Of a stretch of DNA of 6,948 nucleotides, positions 1 to 6,641 are shown piece after piece. The position numbers and the translations under genes were made by a program. Position 1 is the stretch's first letter. Every line of letters begins with the position of its first letter. Source of the DNA: Bdellovibrio sp. (GTDB lineage: Bacteria > Bdellovibrionota > Bdellovibrionia > Bdellovibrionales > Bdellovibrionaceae); NCBI GenBank assembly GCA_003176075.1, contig PSRN01000237.1:1-6948 (forward strand), read 5' to 3'. Under the pieces are notes generated by a model. That model was not told the DNA's origin, searched no databases, and was given only the letters and a program-made list of their open reading frames with translations.

Positions 1-347
1 GAAATCTGAAATTAGCGCCTCAAAGCCATCTGGCACACTGGCGTCAGGTTTCAAGAAATAGAATCGCGATCTGCCGGAAATATTCCAATCAATTCGGATC
101 CAGTCGGGACCTCAACAACCCTTGAATTCACAATGACTTTTGCCTCTGGATGAAAAATTAGTGAATTACGCTTTGGCGGACGATAAGCAAGCCAAAAACT
201 AGAACTGCGATTTGGTAAATCGGTAATGGTCCAACCTCTGCAGCGGGCCAAATTAATGCCCAAAACATCAGCATTACTTCCTGGCGGCTGACCAGTGCCT
301 TTTTGGCTCTCAATAAGTTTGCAAAAAGATCATTGATTCTGGGGCAT
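1..347 (-). pseudogene. possible decayed, unrecognised minus-strand gene (partial at left edge)
   Basis: I do not recognise this sequence, and it may not be a gene at all. Reading leftwards, an ATG at 347-345 opens a frame that meets TGA after five codons (332-330), then stays open from 329 to 54. Its codons show a purine-first, pyrimidine-last bias typical of coding DNA, for example around 290-200. A second frame is open from 111 to the window edge and reads naturally (PDWIRIDWNISG, then RFYFLKPDASVPDGF). The two join smoothly if one base is gained or lost near 103-112, giving NSRVVEVP followed by DWIRIDWN. A GGA at 356-354 could serve as ribosome site. One reading is therefore a gene diverging from actA that is broken by one nonsense codon and one frameshift. 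The genes to the right use TGA as a normal stop, so recoding is unlikely. Alternatives are sequencing errors or plain non-coding DNA. Confidence 0.3.
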
Positions 348-419
348 TGTTGATCCAATTATTATAAAACGCTTTAGAGATAATTAAGAAATCGAATGAT
401 CAAACAAGCAGGATAATCT
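348..419 (+). promoter_or_regulatory. AT-rich leader and probable promoter region of the act operon
   Basis: This stretch separates actA from the possible divergent remnant and is the only space where the operon promoter could lie if transcription starts close to actA. AT-rich -10-like hexamers are visible (TATAAA at 363-368, GATAAT at 379-384). TTGATC at 350-355 is a -35-like hexamer 17 bases before the weak TTTAGA at 373-378. No pair combines good matches with good spacing, so I do not assign a precise promoter. The actA ribosome site GCAGGA ends at 413, six bases before the ATG. No terminator, operator or riboswitch structure was seen. Confidence 0.3.
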
Positions 420-947
420 ATGCGATTTTGTCAGCGGAATTTTCTGGGGTTGGAATGGTTTGTGATCGGGACCCTCGGCCTTGCCATCACCGCCTGTAAG
501 TTTGACGCTGGCATTGGTTACAATCAAGGCCATTCGCCGGAACAACCCATCCCTTACTCCCATGAATTGCATGTGGGAAAACAGGAAATTCAGTGCCAGT
601 ACTGTCACAATCAAGTGGAGAGATCCAATCACGCCAATATTCCGGCGACCTCCACCTGTATGAATTGTCACACCCTGGTTAAAACTGACAGCCCGTTTAT
701 TGCCAAGCTGCGCGAAGCCTACCAACATGACAAACCGATGGAGTGGATCAAGGTTCACCGGCTTCCTGATTTCGTGAAATTCAGTCATGCGGCCCACTTG
801 GGGGTCGGGATCAATTGCGAGACCTGTCACGGGAAGGTGCAAGAGATGGCCAAAATCAAGCAAGTCGCGACTCTTTCCATGGGTTTCTGTGTGGAATGCC
901 ACCGTAATAATAAAGCGCCTACGGATTGTTCAAGGTGTCACCAATGA
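420..947 (+). CDS. actA: ActA, pentaheme cytochrome c subunit of Alternative Complex III
   Basis: This 175-residue protein is the multiheme cytochrome of ACIII and should pass electrons on the periplasmic side. Five CXXCH heme c motifs are present: CQYCH (59-63), CMNCH (80-84), CETCH (133-137), CVECH (157-161) and CSRCH (170-174). The last ends one residue before the C-terminus. Extra histidines available as distal ligands include those in YSHELH (46-51), VHRLPDFVKFSHAAH (112-126) and His71. The arrangement IPYSHELH before heme 1 and VKFSHAAH before heme 3 is typical of this family. The N-terminus has one hydrophobic segment (about 9-25) ending in ITAC, which could be a membrane anchor or a lipobox with Cys26. 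The ATG at 420 has AGGA (410-413) six bases upstream. The actB start follows 19 bases after the stop. Assignment is very secure from heme count, motifs and neighbours. The exact mode of anchoring is uncertain. Confidence 0.96.
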   Translation: MRFCQRNFLGLEWFVIGTLGLAITACKFDAGIGYNQGHSPEQPIPYSHELHVGKQEIQCQYCHNQVERSNHANIPATSTCMNCHTLVKTDSPFIAKLREAYQHDKPMEWIKVHRLPDFVKFSHAAHLGVGINCETCHGKVQEMAKIKQVATLSMGFCVECHRNNKAPTDCSRCHQ

Positions 948-951
948 TGAA

Positions 952-958
952 GGTAGGA
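952..958 (+). promoter_or_regulatory. ribosome binding site deciding the actB start
   Basis: GGTAGGA lies eight bases before the ATG at 967. It sits just after the actA stop codon, and the conserved ActB N-terminal motif (KAYWQSLQQWA) starts eight residues after that ATG. The same frame is open back to 787, but the upstream part overlaps the heme-coding end of actA in another frame and is only a shadow. Confidence 0.7.
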
Positions 959-966
959 ACAAGGCA

Positions 967-3900
967 ATGAATGAAGATCAAAGCGAGGACAAAGCATACT
1001 GGCAAAGCCTTCAGCAGTGGGCGCGAGCAACGGGTGAGCCCCAAGTAGGTGCCGCCGGCACCTCCGCGGACGTGCAGGGCGAGAGCGTGGGCGGCGGAGC
1101 CGCCACGGGCGAGTTTTCTTCAACTCCGTTAAAAGAAGGCGCCGAGGACGGTTGGGCTCGCCGGGAATTTATGAAATTGATGGGCGCTTCGTTGGCTCTG
1201 TCCACGACAGCCTGTGTCCGTCGTCCCGTTCAAAAGATCGTTCCCTATAATAAGCAGCCCGAGGAAGTCACTTTTGGCGTGGACAATTTCTATACTTCCA
1301 CCTGGTTTGACGGCAGCGAAGGATTCGGCCTTTTGATCAAGACGCGGGAAGGACGGCCTCTAAAGGTGGAAGGCAATCCGCGATTTCCTCTCAACGCCCA
1401 CGGGCTTTCGCCGCGGGCTTTGGCGCACATTCTTTCACTCTATGATCCTGACCGTTTGCGCGAGCCTCTACGAAACATTCAGAATAAGGAAAAAGGGAAA
1501 GAACGAGCGAATCATGATTCAGTGGCCACGAAGTGGGATGCCGCGGATGAAGAGGTCGTTGCGTCCCTGAAAAAGGGCGGAGTGGCGCTGCTGACCGGTT
1601 CACTGCCGTCTCCCGCCACCCGGGCGGTTATCGCTGATTTCCTCCAGGGATTTCCCGGTCAACATTATGAGTGGGACCCTCTCAGTGTGGAGGACGTCCG
1701 GCGCGCGCAAGAGCTCTGCTACGGCCATGATCTGGTGCCTTCTTACCGCATCAACCGGGCTCGCTTGATTGTTTCAGTCGATAGCGATTTCCTGGGGACC
1801 TGGCTGACGCCAACGACCTTTCAGCGGCAATTCGCGGAAGGCCGCCGCGATGCCAATCGCATGAATAAGTTGGTCGCTTTTGATTCGAACTACTCGGTCA
1901 CCGGCGCCAACGCTGACGTGCGCGTGAAAATCAAACCTTCCCTGCAGCTCGATGTCGTGATGGGACTTGCTTTTGAAATCATCGTCAAAAAGCAAGCCAC
2001 CCGCTGGGCTGGAAATTCACAGCTCGCGCAAGTGTTGCAGCCTTTTGCGGACGCGGCCCAACGATTGGGTGTGGAGGCCCATGTTTGGTCTCGCTTGGCC
2101 GACGAGTTGATTCAATACAAAGGCGAATCCCTGGTGATCGCTGGCGGACTGCCGGCGCAGACGGCCCAGGGAATTGAACTGCAGTCGGCCGTCAATTTGC
2201 TCAATTCCGCATTGGAAAACGATGGCGTCACGGTGGATTATCGGCGTCCATTTAAAGGGCTGGCGGGGGCGCACTCTTCGCTTGAGCACTTGATTGAAAG
2301 CATGGAAAAGGGAGAGGTCACCACGCTGATTGTCCACCGCGCGAATCCAGTCTATGCGTCCCCTCTGAGCGCGCGCTTTTTGGCCGCCCTCAAAAAAGTT
2401 CCCATGGTTGTTTCGACATCGGACCGCAACGATGAAACGGCGAAGTTCGCGGATTTTGTTCTGCCGGATTCTCATCCGATGGAGAGCTGGGGTGACGCGG
2501 AATTTGTGGAAGGCCTTTTCGCCATTCAGCAGCCCACCATCCGTCCTCTTTTTGATACCCGGTCGTTTCAGTTTTCGTTGATGAGCTGGGCCTACCTGGC
2601 GGAGAAGGGTCCGGAGCGGCTGAGGAAATTTGAAAACTTCTACGATTATTTAAAAAATTATTGGAAAACTGAAGTGTTCCCGAGATACGGAAAAGGAAAA
2701 TCTTTTGTCGATTTTTGGGAGCAAGCGCTGCAAACAGGCATGGTCGGCGAGCCCTCCGAGGGCGTCAGCGAAGCCGGCAAGGGTTCGAGCGTCATCGGCG
2801 CTGTGCGGGATGTGAAGCTTGAGGCGCTGTCCGGGATCAAGAGAACGGACTCACCGCAGGGTTATGAGCTGGTTCTTTACCCGACCAAGGCTCTTTACGA
2901 TGGATCTCTGGCCAATGTGAGTTGGCTGCAAGAGCTTCCTGATCCGGTGACCAAAATCACCTGGGATAATTACCTGTGCGTTTCAGTCAATACGGCGAAG
3001 AAAGAAAATTTAGTTGATGAAGGCCTGGCTGAGCTCAAAGTGGGAGAACTCGCTTTGAAGCTGCCCGTTCATGTGCAACCGGGGCTTCATGATGGGGTCT
3101 TGGCGGTGGCGGTCGGTTACGGCCGCACCGATGCGGGATCGGTCGGAAACCATGTCGGCGTGAATGTTTACCCTTTGGCAGGTGTCAGCGGAGAGCTCAA
3201 AGGCCGCCCGATTTTCTCCGGCCGGTCAGCGACGGTGACCCGCTTGCGTGGAAAATATCCTCTCGCCATGACCCAGGATCATCACTCGATGGAGGGTCGT
3301 AAGATTGTGGTGGAGGCCACGCTCAAGGAATATCTGAAGAATCCCGCCGTTCACAACCACAAGCACCACGTTTGGTCGATTTGGGGCGGCCACGCCTACA
3401 ACGGCAACAAATGGGCCATGGCCGTGGATCTCAATACTTGCACTGGCTGTAATGCCTGTGTGGTCGCCTGCCAGTCAGAGAACAATATCCCGGTGGTGGG
3501 CAAGAAATACGTTATCCAGGGGCGGGAAATGCACTGGATGCGGATCGACCGTTATTATGTCGGTGAGCCTGACAACGCGGAAGTCGTGTTTCAACCTGTC
3601 ATGTGCCAGCAGTGCACCAACGCCCCTTGTGAAACGGTATGTCCGGTGTTGGCGACCACCCATAGCAGTGACGGCTTGAACGATATGACTTACAACCGCT
3701 GTGTGGGGACGCGGTATTGTTCGAACAACTGCCCCTACAAAGTTCGTCGTTTCAATTGGTTCAGCTTCAATGGAAATATTGAAAAACCCCTTCACTTGGC
3801 GCTCAATCCTGATGTCACTGTGCGGGATCGCGGGGTGATGGAAAAGTGCACTTTCTGCGTGCAAAGAATTAAAGCCAAGCGCATTCAAGTAAAACTTGAA

Positions 3901-4179
3901 GGCCGCGGCCTTAAGGACGGCGATATTCAGACAGCTTGTCAGCAAAGTTGTCCCTCCAGCGCGATCATGTTCGGAGATATCAACGACCCCAACAGCCGGG
4001 TCTCGCAATGGTTCAAGGAGGCCAGGGCCTATTCTTTATTGGAAGAATTTGGTGCCGACCCTTCCGTGCGCTACCTCACAAAGATTCGCAACAACGAGCA
4101 AGAAACGCGGTCCGCTGAAAGCGCCAAGGTTGAACATCAGGTCGAACCTCAAGTCGAACATCAAGGTGGTCGGACATGA
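967..4179 (+). CDS. actB: ActB, iron-sulfur / molybdopterin-oxidoreductase-like subunit of Alternative Complex III
   Basis: This 1070-residue periplasmic subunit carries the iron-sulfur chain of ACIII. Residues 9-19 (KAYWQSLQQWA) and 65-78 (RREFMKLMGASLAL) form the extended Tat signal of this family. A lipobox-like STTAC follows, so Cys83 is the likely lipidated residue. Residues about 84-720 resemble molybdopterin oxidoreductases, including a C-terminal barrel-like part (about 633-720); in this family that domain lacks the cofactor. Residues about 798-1020 are a ferredoxin-like domain with four clusters. Cys825/828/831/835, Cys880/883/888/892 and Cys961/964/991/995 are full four-cysteine sets. 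The fourth set has Cys912, Thr915, Cys918 and Cys922, with threonine where a cysteine would complete it, as expected for the [3Fe-4S] site. Oddities are a palindromic in-frame insertion in the Tat region, a low-complexity loop at 594-608, and a repetitive VEHQ/VEPQ tail. The stop overlaps the actC start. Identity is secure. Confidence 0.96.
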   Translation: MNEDQSEDKAYWQSLQQWARATGEPQVGAAGTSADVQGESVGGGAATGEFSSTPLKEGAEDGWARREFMKLMGASLALSTTACVRRPVQKIVPYNKQPEEVTFGVDNFYTSTWFDGSEGFGLLIKTREGRPLKVEGNPRFPLNAHGLSPRALAHILSLYDPDRLREPLRNIQNKEKGKERANHDSVATKWDAADEEVVASLKKGGVALLTGSLPSPATRAVIADFLQGFPGQHYEWDPLSVEDVRRAQELCYGHDLVPSYRINRARLIVSVDSDFLGTWLTPTTFQRQFAEGRRDANRMNKLVAFDSNYSVTGANADVRVKIKPSLQLDVVMGLAFEIIVKKQATRWAGNSQLAQVLQPFADAAQRLGVEAHVWSRLADELIQYKGESLVIAGGLPAQTAQGIELQSAVNLLNSALENDGVTVDYRRPFKGLAGAHSSLEHLIESMEKGEVTTLIVHRANPVYASPLSARFLAALKKVPMVVSTSDRNDETAKFADFVLPDSHPMESWGDAEFVEGLFAIQQPTIRPLFDTRSFQFSLMSWAYLAEKGPERLRKFENFYDYLKNYWKTEVFPRYGKGKSFVDFWEQALQTGMVGEPSEGVSEAGKGSSVIGAVRDVKLEALSGIKRTDSPQGYELVLYPTKALYDGSLANVSWLQELPDPVTKITWDNYLCVSVNTAKKENLVDEGLAELKVGELALKLPVHVQPGLHDGVLAVAVGYGRTDAGSVGNHVGVNVYPLAGVSGELKGRPIFSGRSATVTRLRGKYPLAMTQDHHSMEGRKIVVEATLKEYLKNPAVHNHKHHVWSIWGGHAYNGNKWAMAVDLNTCTGCNACVVACQSENNIPVVGKKYVIQGREMHWMRIDRYYVGEPDNAEVVFQPVMCQQCTNAPCETVCPVLATTHSSDGLNDMTYNRCVGTRYCSNNCPYKVRRFNWFSFNGNIEKPLHLALNPDVTVRDRGVMEKCTFCVQRIKAKRIQVKLEGRGLKDGDIQTACQQSCPSSAIMFGDINDPNSRVSQWFKEARAYSLLEEFGADPSVRYLTKIRNNEQETRSAESAKVEHQVEPQVEHQGGRT
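1030..1113 (+). repeat. palindrome-rich in-frame insertion within actB, flanked by 9-base near-direct repeats
   Basis: ACGGGTGAG (1030-1038) and ACGGGCGAG (1105-1113) differ at one base, lie exactly 75 bases apart and both encode Thr-Gly-Glu within ATGE (residues 21-24 and 46-49). Between them are two strong palindromes: AGGTGCCG-C-CGGCACCT (1047-1063) and GGCGGC-GGA-GCCGCC (1090-1104), the latter extended by CGT/ACG (1086-1088 with 1105-1107) across a bulged G. The encoded stretch is rich in Gly, Ala and Ser. It separates KAYWQSLQQWA from the twin-arginine segment, which are normally joined by ordinary non-repetitive sequence. The layout resembles a small palindromic element inserted with target duplication, though local duplication would also fit. 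Confidence 0.55.
2743..2799 (+). repeat. palindromic low-complexity segment within actB (REP-like)
   Basis: GCCCTC-C-GAGGGC (2751-2763) is a perfect 13-base palindrome. The surrounding codons give GEPSEGVSEAGKGSS (residues 594-608), a Gly/Ser/Glu-rich run unlike the rest of ActB. It opens with GGCGAGCCC (2746-2754), close to GGTGAGCCC (1033-1041) at the start of the insertion near the 5' end. It also contains GAGCGT (2786-2791), which is likewise found in that insertion (1083-1088). This may be a second, more decayed copy of the same element in a surface loop, or simply a flexible linker. Confidence 0.35.
4129..4164 (+). repeat. three 12-base tandem repeats at the 3' end of actB
   Basis: The units GTTGAACATCAG (4129-4140), GTCGAACCTCAA (4141-4152) and GTCGAACATCAA (4153-4164) follow each other directly, with two to three mismatches between units. 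They encode VEHQ, VEPQ and VEHQ just before the C-terminus, beyond the last iron-sulfur ligands. The repeat keeps frame because the unit is a multiple of three. It probably lengthened a disordered tail by slippage. Confidence 0.8.
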
Positions 4180-5534
4180 TCAAACGCAATCAACTCATTC
4201 TTGGTGATAAATCGATGAAGAATATCACCGAAGACATTGTCGCTCCGGTCGAAAGTTTTCCGGGCCGGGGCTGGAGCGCGATGTTCTTAGGGGCCAATGG
4301 GCTTTTTATTTTTTATATCACGGTGGTGGGAATCGTGATCGCCTACGGCATGGGGCTCTTGGGTGTGACCCATCCCACCGCTTGGGGCACGATGATTGTC
4401 ACCTTCGTGTTTTGGATCGGGATTGGTCACGCCGGGACTTTGATCTCCGCCATTCTTTTCTTGTTTCGTCAAAAATGGCGGACTTCGGTGGCGCGAACGG
4501 CCGAGGCGATGACCGTGTTCGCGGTAATGACGGCGGGGATTTTTCCATTGATCCACACCGGTCGTCCCTGGCTCGACTATTGGCTTTTTCCTTACCCCAA
4601 TCAGCGGGGTCCATTATGGGTCAATTTTCGCTCGCCCCTGCTTTGGGACGTGTTCGCGGTGTCAACTTACGCCACCGTGTCCATCGTCTTTTGGTATATT
4701 GGACTTGTCCCTGACTTTGCGACGATCCGGGATCGCGCCAAGGACCGCATTCGGCGGGTGATCTATGGGGCCTTGTCTTTGGGGTGGCGGGGCACGGCCC
4801 GCAACTGGTCGCACTACGAAATGCTCTACCTTTTGCTGGCGGGTTTATCCACGCCGCTGGTGCTTTCCGTTCACACCATCGTCTCCTTTGACTTCGCCGT
4901 GTCCCAGCTGCCAGGCTGGCACACCACGATCTTTCCCCCTTATTTTGTCGCCGGCGCCATTTTCTCGGGGTTCGGCATGGTCGTCACACTGATGACTCTG
5001 GTGCGCATTGGTTTTCCCCAATTCAAAGACTACATCACCATTGATCACATGGAGGTCATGAATAAAATCATCATGGCCACCGGTCTGATGGTTGGTTACG
5101 CCTACGGGTCGGAGTTTTTTATCGCCTGGTACTCGGGCAACGAATACGAGCGGTTTACTTTTATCAACCGTGCACTGGGGCCCTATGCCTGGTCCTATTG
5201 GGTGATGATTTGTTGCAATGTCTTGATTCCGCAGGTGTTCTGGTTCAAGAAATTTCGCCGTTCGATCCCGGTGATGTTCACGGTTTCGATTTTTGTGAAT
5301 ATCGGCATGTGGTTTGAGCGTTTCGTGATCACCGTCACTTCTCTTGCCCGTGATTTCCTGCCGGCGAACTGGGGGATGTATCAATGGTCCTTCTATGATG
5401 CCGGTGTTTTGGTGGGAAGCTTTGGCATGTTCTTGACCTTGTTTTTACTCTATCTCCGACTGTTTCCGGCGATTTCCATTGCTGAGATCAAGCCTGTGAT
5501 GAACGTCGGCAAGGAAGGCTCTCATCATGGCTAA
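4176..5534 (+). CDS. actC: ActC, NrfD-like polytopic membrane subunit of Alternative Complex III
   Basis: This 452-residue membrane protein belongs to the NrfD/PsrC-like family and, with ActF, forms the quinol-handling membrane core beneath ActB. About ten transmembrane helices are visible, for example near 37-59, 69-97, 108-130, 153-178, 212-234, 252-278, 295-317, 334-353, 365-388 and 409-436. Signature segments are GIGHAGTLISAIL (82-94), with His85 inside a helix, then IHTGRPW, PNQRGPLWVNFRSPLLWD, SVHTIVSFDFAVSQLPGWH and TIFPPYFVAGAIFSGF. The ATG at 4176 overlaps the actB stop by four bases (ATGA) and has AAGGTGG (4163-4169) upstream. A second ATG at 4215 exists, but the first start keeps RNQLILGDKSMKNITEDI, which resembles the usual N-terminus of this subunit. 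The overlap suggests coupled translation with actB. Identity is secure; proton-pumping ability cannot be judged from sequence alone. Confidence 0.95.
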   Translation: MIKRNQLILGDKSMKNITEDIVAPVESFPGRGWSAMFLGANGLFIFYITVVGIVIAYGMGLLGVTHPTAWGTMIVTFVFWIGIGHAGTLISAILFLFRQKWRTSVARTAEAMTVFAVMTAGIFPLIHTGRPWLDYWLFPYPNQRGPLWVNFRSPLLWDVFAVSTYATVSIVFWYIGLVPDFATIRDRAKDRIRRVIYGALSLGWRGTARNWSHYEMLYLLLAGLSTPLVLSVHTIVSFDFAVSQLPGWHTTIFPPYFVAGAIFSGFGMVVTLMTLVRIGFPQFKDYITIDHMEVMNKIIMATGLMVGYAYGSEFFIAWYSGNEYERFTFINRALGPYAWSYWVMICCNVLIPQVFWFKKFRRSIPVMFTVSIFVNIGMWFERFVITVTSLARDFLPANWGMYQWSFYDAGVLVGSFGMFLTLFLLYLRLFPAISIAEIKPVMNVGKEGSHHG

Positions 5535-6048
5535 GTACAAGTCCGGCTTGGCGGGTATTTTTCTGGATGAGCACAAGTTGGTAAAGGCGGTGGCGCAAGT
5601 TCGCGAGAATGGCTTTGTCAAATTTGACGCGATTTCCCCTTTTCCAGTCCATGGCATGGAGGAGGCTCACGGCATCCGCCGCAGCTGGATCCCCTATGTG
5701 ACCTTTATCGCCGGGCTGGTGGGACTCACCTCGGGCCTGCTTCTGACCTGGTGGACTTCGGCCGTCGACTGGCCCCTCAACGTCGGGGGAAAACCGTTTT
5801 TTTCCTTGCCGGCTTTTATTCCGGTGATGTTTGAGCTGACCATCCTGTTCGCGGCGCTGAGTTCGGTCGGTGCCCTGTTTTACGCCTGTGGAATTCCCCG
5901 TATCGACCCACCCATCATCGATCCTGATCTGACTTCTCACAAGTTCGCGATTTTTATTCCTTCGGACGATCAGAATTACGACGAAAAGAAGATCGAAACT
6001 CTGCTTAGAAGCTTGGGTGCCACCGAAGTGAGAAAGGCTCAGCATTGA
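5527..6048 (+). CDS. actD: ActD, two-helix membrane subunit of Alternative Complex III (DUF3341 family)
   Basis: This 173-residue protein matches the ActD/DUF3341 pattern. It has an N-terminal soluble part with GIFLDEHKLVKAVAQVRENG (10-29) and the family-like FDAISPFPVHGMEEAHGI (33-50). Two transmembrane helices follow at about 54-76 and 96-120, joined by a short loop (VDWPLNVGGKPFF). The C-terminal soluble tail contains HKFAIFIPSDD and a likely helix ending in LRSLGATEV. It binds no cofactor that I can see, and in the family it is regarded as structural, contacting the membrane core. The start overlaps the actC stop by eight bases, with AAGGAAGG (5511-5518) eight bases upstream. The role is inferred from family membership and position. 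Confidence 0.93.
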   Translation: MAKYKSGLAGIFLDEHKLVKAVAQVRENGFVKFDAISPFPVHGMEEAHGIRRSWIPYVTFIAGLVGLTSGLLLTWWTSAVDWPLNVGGKPFFSLPAFIPVMFELTILFAALSSVGALFYACGIPRIDPPIIDPDLTSHKFAIFIPSDDQNYDEKKIETLLRSLGATEVRKAQH

Positions 6049-6050
6049 GT

Positions 6051-6056
6051 AAGGAG
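6051..6056 (+). promoter_or_regulatory. ribosome binding site deciding the actE start
   Basis: AAGGAG lies nine bases before the ATG at 6066, which begins a clean lipoprotein signal (MKNECWILSISALAATLML then VGC). An in-frame TTG at 6045 would add seven residues and place this site inside the gene, so 6066 is preferred. Confidence 0.8.
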
Positions 6057-6065
6057 CGCCTTGAA

Positions 6066-6641
6066 ATGAAAAATGAATGTTGGATTTTATCTATAAGTGC
6101 CTTGGCGGCAACTCTCATGTTGGTTGGCTGCGGACCGAAGGGGGACGAACCCAACGTCGAAATCATTCAAGGGATGATGGATCAACCGGCGATGAAAGCT
6201 CAGCGCTACGATGATTTCTTTCCCGACCATTCAAGCGCCCGCGTGCCACCGTCCAACACCATTCCCGTTGGTTTTAGTCCCTATCGCTTTCCGACGGACC
6301 CCGAGGCGGCGGCCAAGGAATCAAAAAATCCCTACCAGGGAGATATGTCTCCTGAGGTGTTGCTGACCGGACTGAAATTCTTCAATACAAATTGCCAGAC
6401 TTGCCACGGTGTCAAGGGGGATGGAAACGGGAAAATCAGGCAAAACGGCTCTTTCCCCATGCCGATCCCGTCGCTTCTTTCGGAGAAAGTTCGTAAATGG
6501 GAGGATGGTAGCGTTTATCATGTGATCACCATGGGGCAGGGGATGATGGGATCTTATGCCTCTCATATTCCACAAAAATACCGCTGGCAGGTGGTGAACT
6601 ACATTCGCAAGCTGCAACAGAACGCGCAGGAGAACCACTAA
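6066..6641 (+). CDS. actE: ActE, monoheme cytochrome c lipoprotein subunit of Alternative Complex III
   Basis: This 191-residue protein is the monoheme cytochrome of ACIII, held to the outer face of the inner membrane by a lipid. The first 21 residues form a signal peptide ending in LVGC, so Cys22 should be lipidated. The middle contains IIQGMMDQPAMKAQRYDDF and VPPSNTIPVGFSPY, matching the usual ActE layout in which a loop around PP-x-T precedes the heme domain. The class I cytochrome domain starts near residue 93, with the heme motif CQTCH at 110-114. The distal ligand is probably Met160 or Met161 in GQGMMGSYASHI, followed by the usual C-terminal helix (WQVVNYIRKLQ). It should accept electrons within the complex and hand them to a downstream acceptor. 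The stop is immediately followed by actF. Identity is secure; which methionine binds the heme is not. Confidence 0.94.
   Translation: MKNECWILSISALAATLMLVGCGPKGDEPNVEIIQGMMDQPAMKAQRYDDFFPDHSSARVPPSNTIPVGFSPYRFPTDPEAAAKESKNPYQGDMSPEVLLTGLKFFNTNCQTCHGVKGDGNGKIRQNGSFPMPIPSLLSEKVRKWEDGSVYHVITMGQGMMGSYASHIPQKYRWQVVNYIRKLQQNAQENH

Noticed and set aside
2..61. Short plus-strand open frame ending in TAG as the tail of an upstream gene
   Set aside because: Only 19 codons are visible, with no motif, and the minus strand over the same bases reads more like coding sequence.
158..358. 66-codon minus-strand open frame with a hydrophobic stretch
   Set aside because: It begins with TTG and has no recognised motif. 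The neighbouring frame over the same bases has the stronger coding-like codon pattern.
350..403. TTGATC (350-355) and GATCAA (398-403) as an inverted-repeat operator before actA
   Set aside because: Only six bases match, the arms are far apart, and such pairs are expected by chance in AT-rich DNA.
787..966. Upstream extension of the actB frame by 60 residues
   Set aside because: It overlaps the last three heme motifs of actA in another frame, lacks family similarity, and a good ribosome site and conserved N-terminus support the start at 967.
1047..1104. Palindromes in actB as a transcription terminator
   Set aside because: There is no T-run after either stem and the position is inside an intact gene, so an inserted repeat is a better explanation.
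3475..4008. Long minus-strand open frame of 177 codons opposite the iron-sulfur part of actB
   Set aside because: It lies wholly antisense to a conserved coding region with cluster motifs and encodes nothing recognisable; it is a by-product of codon bias.
6045..6065. TTG start for actE overlapping the actD stop
   Set aside because: The ATG at 6066 has AAGGAG nine bases upstream and begins a normal lipoprotein signal peptide; the extension adds charged residues in front.
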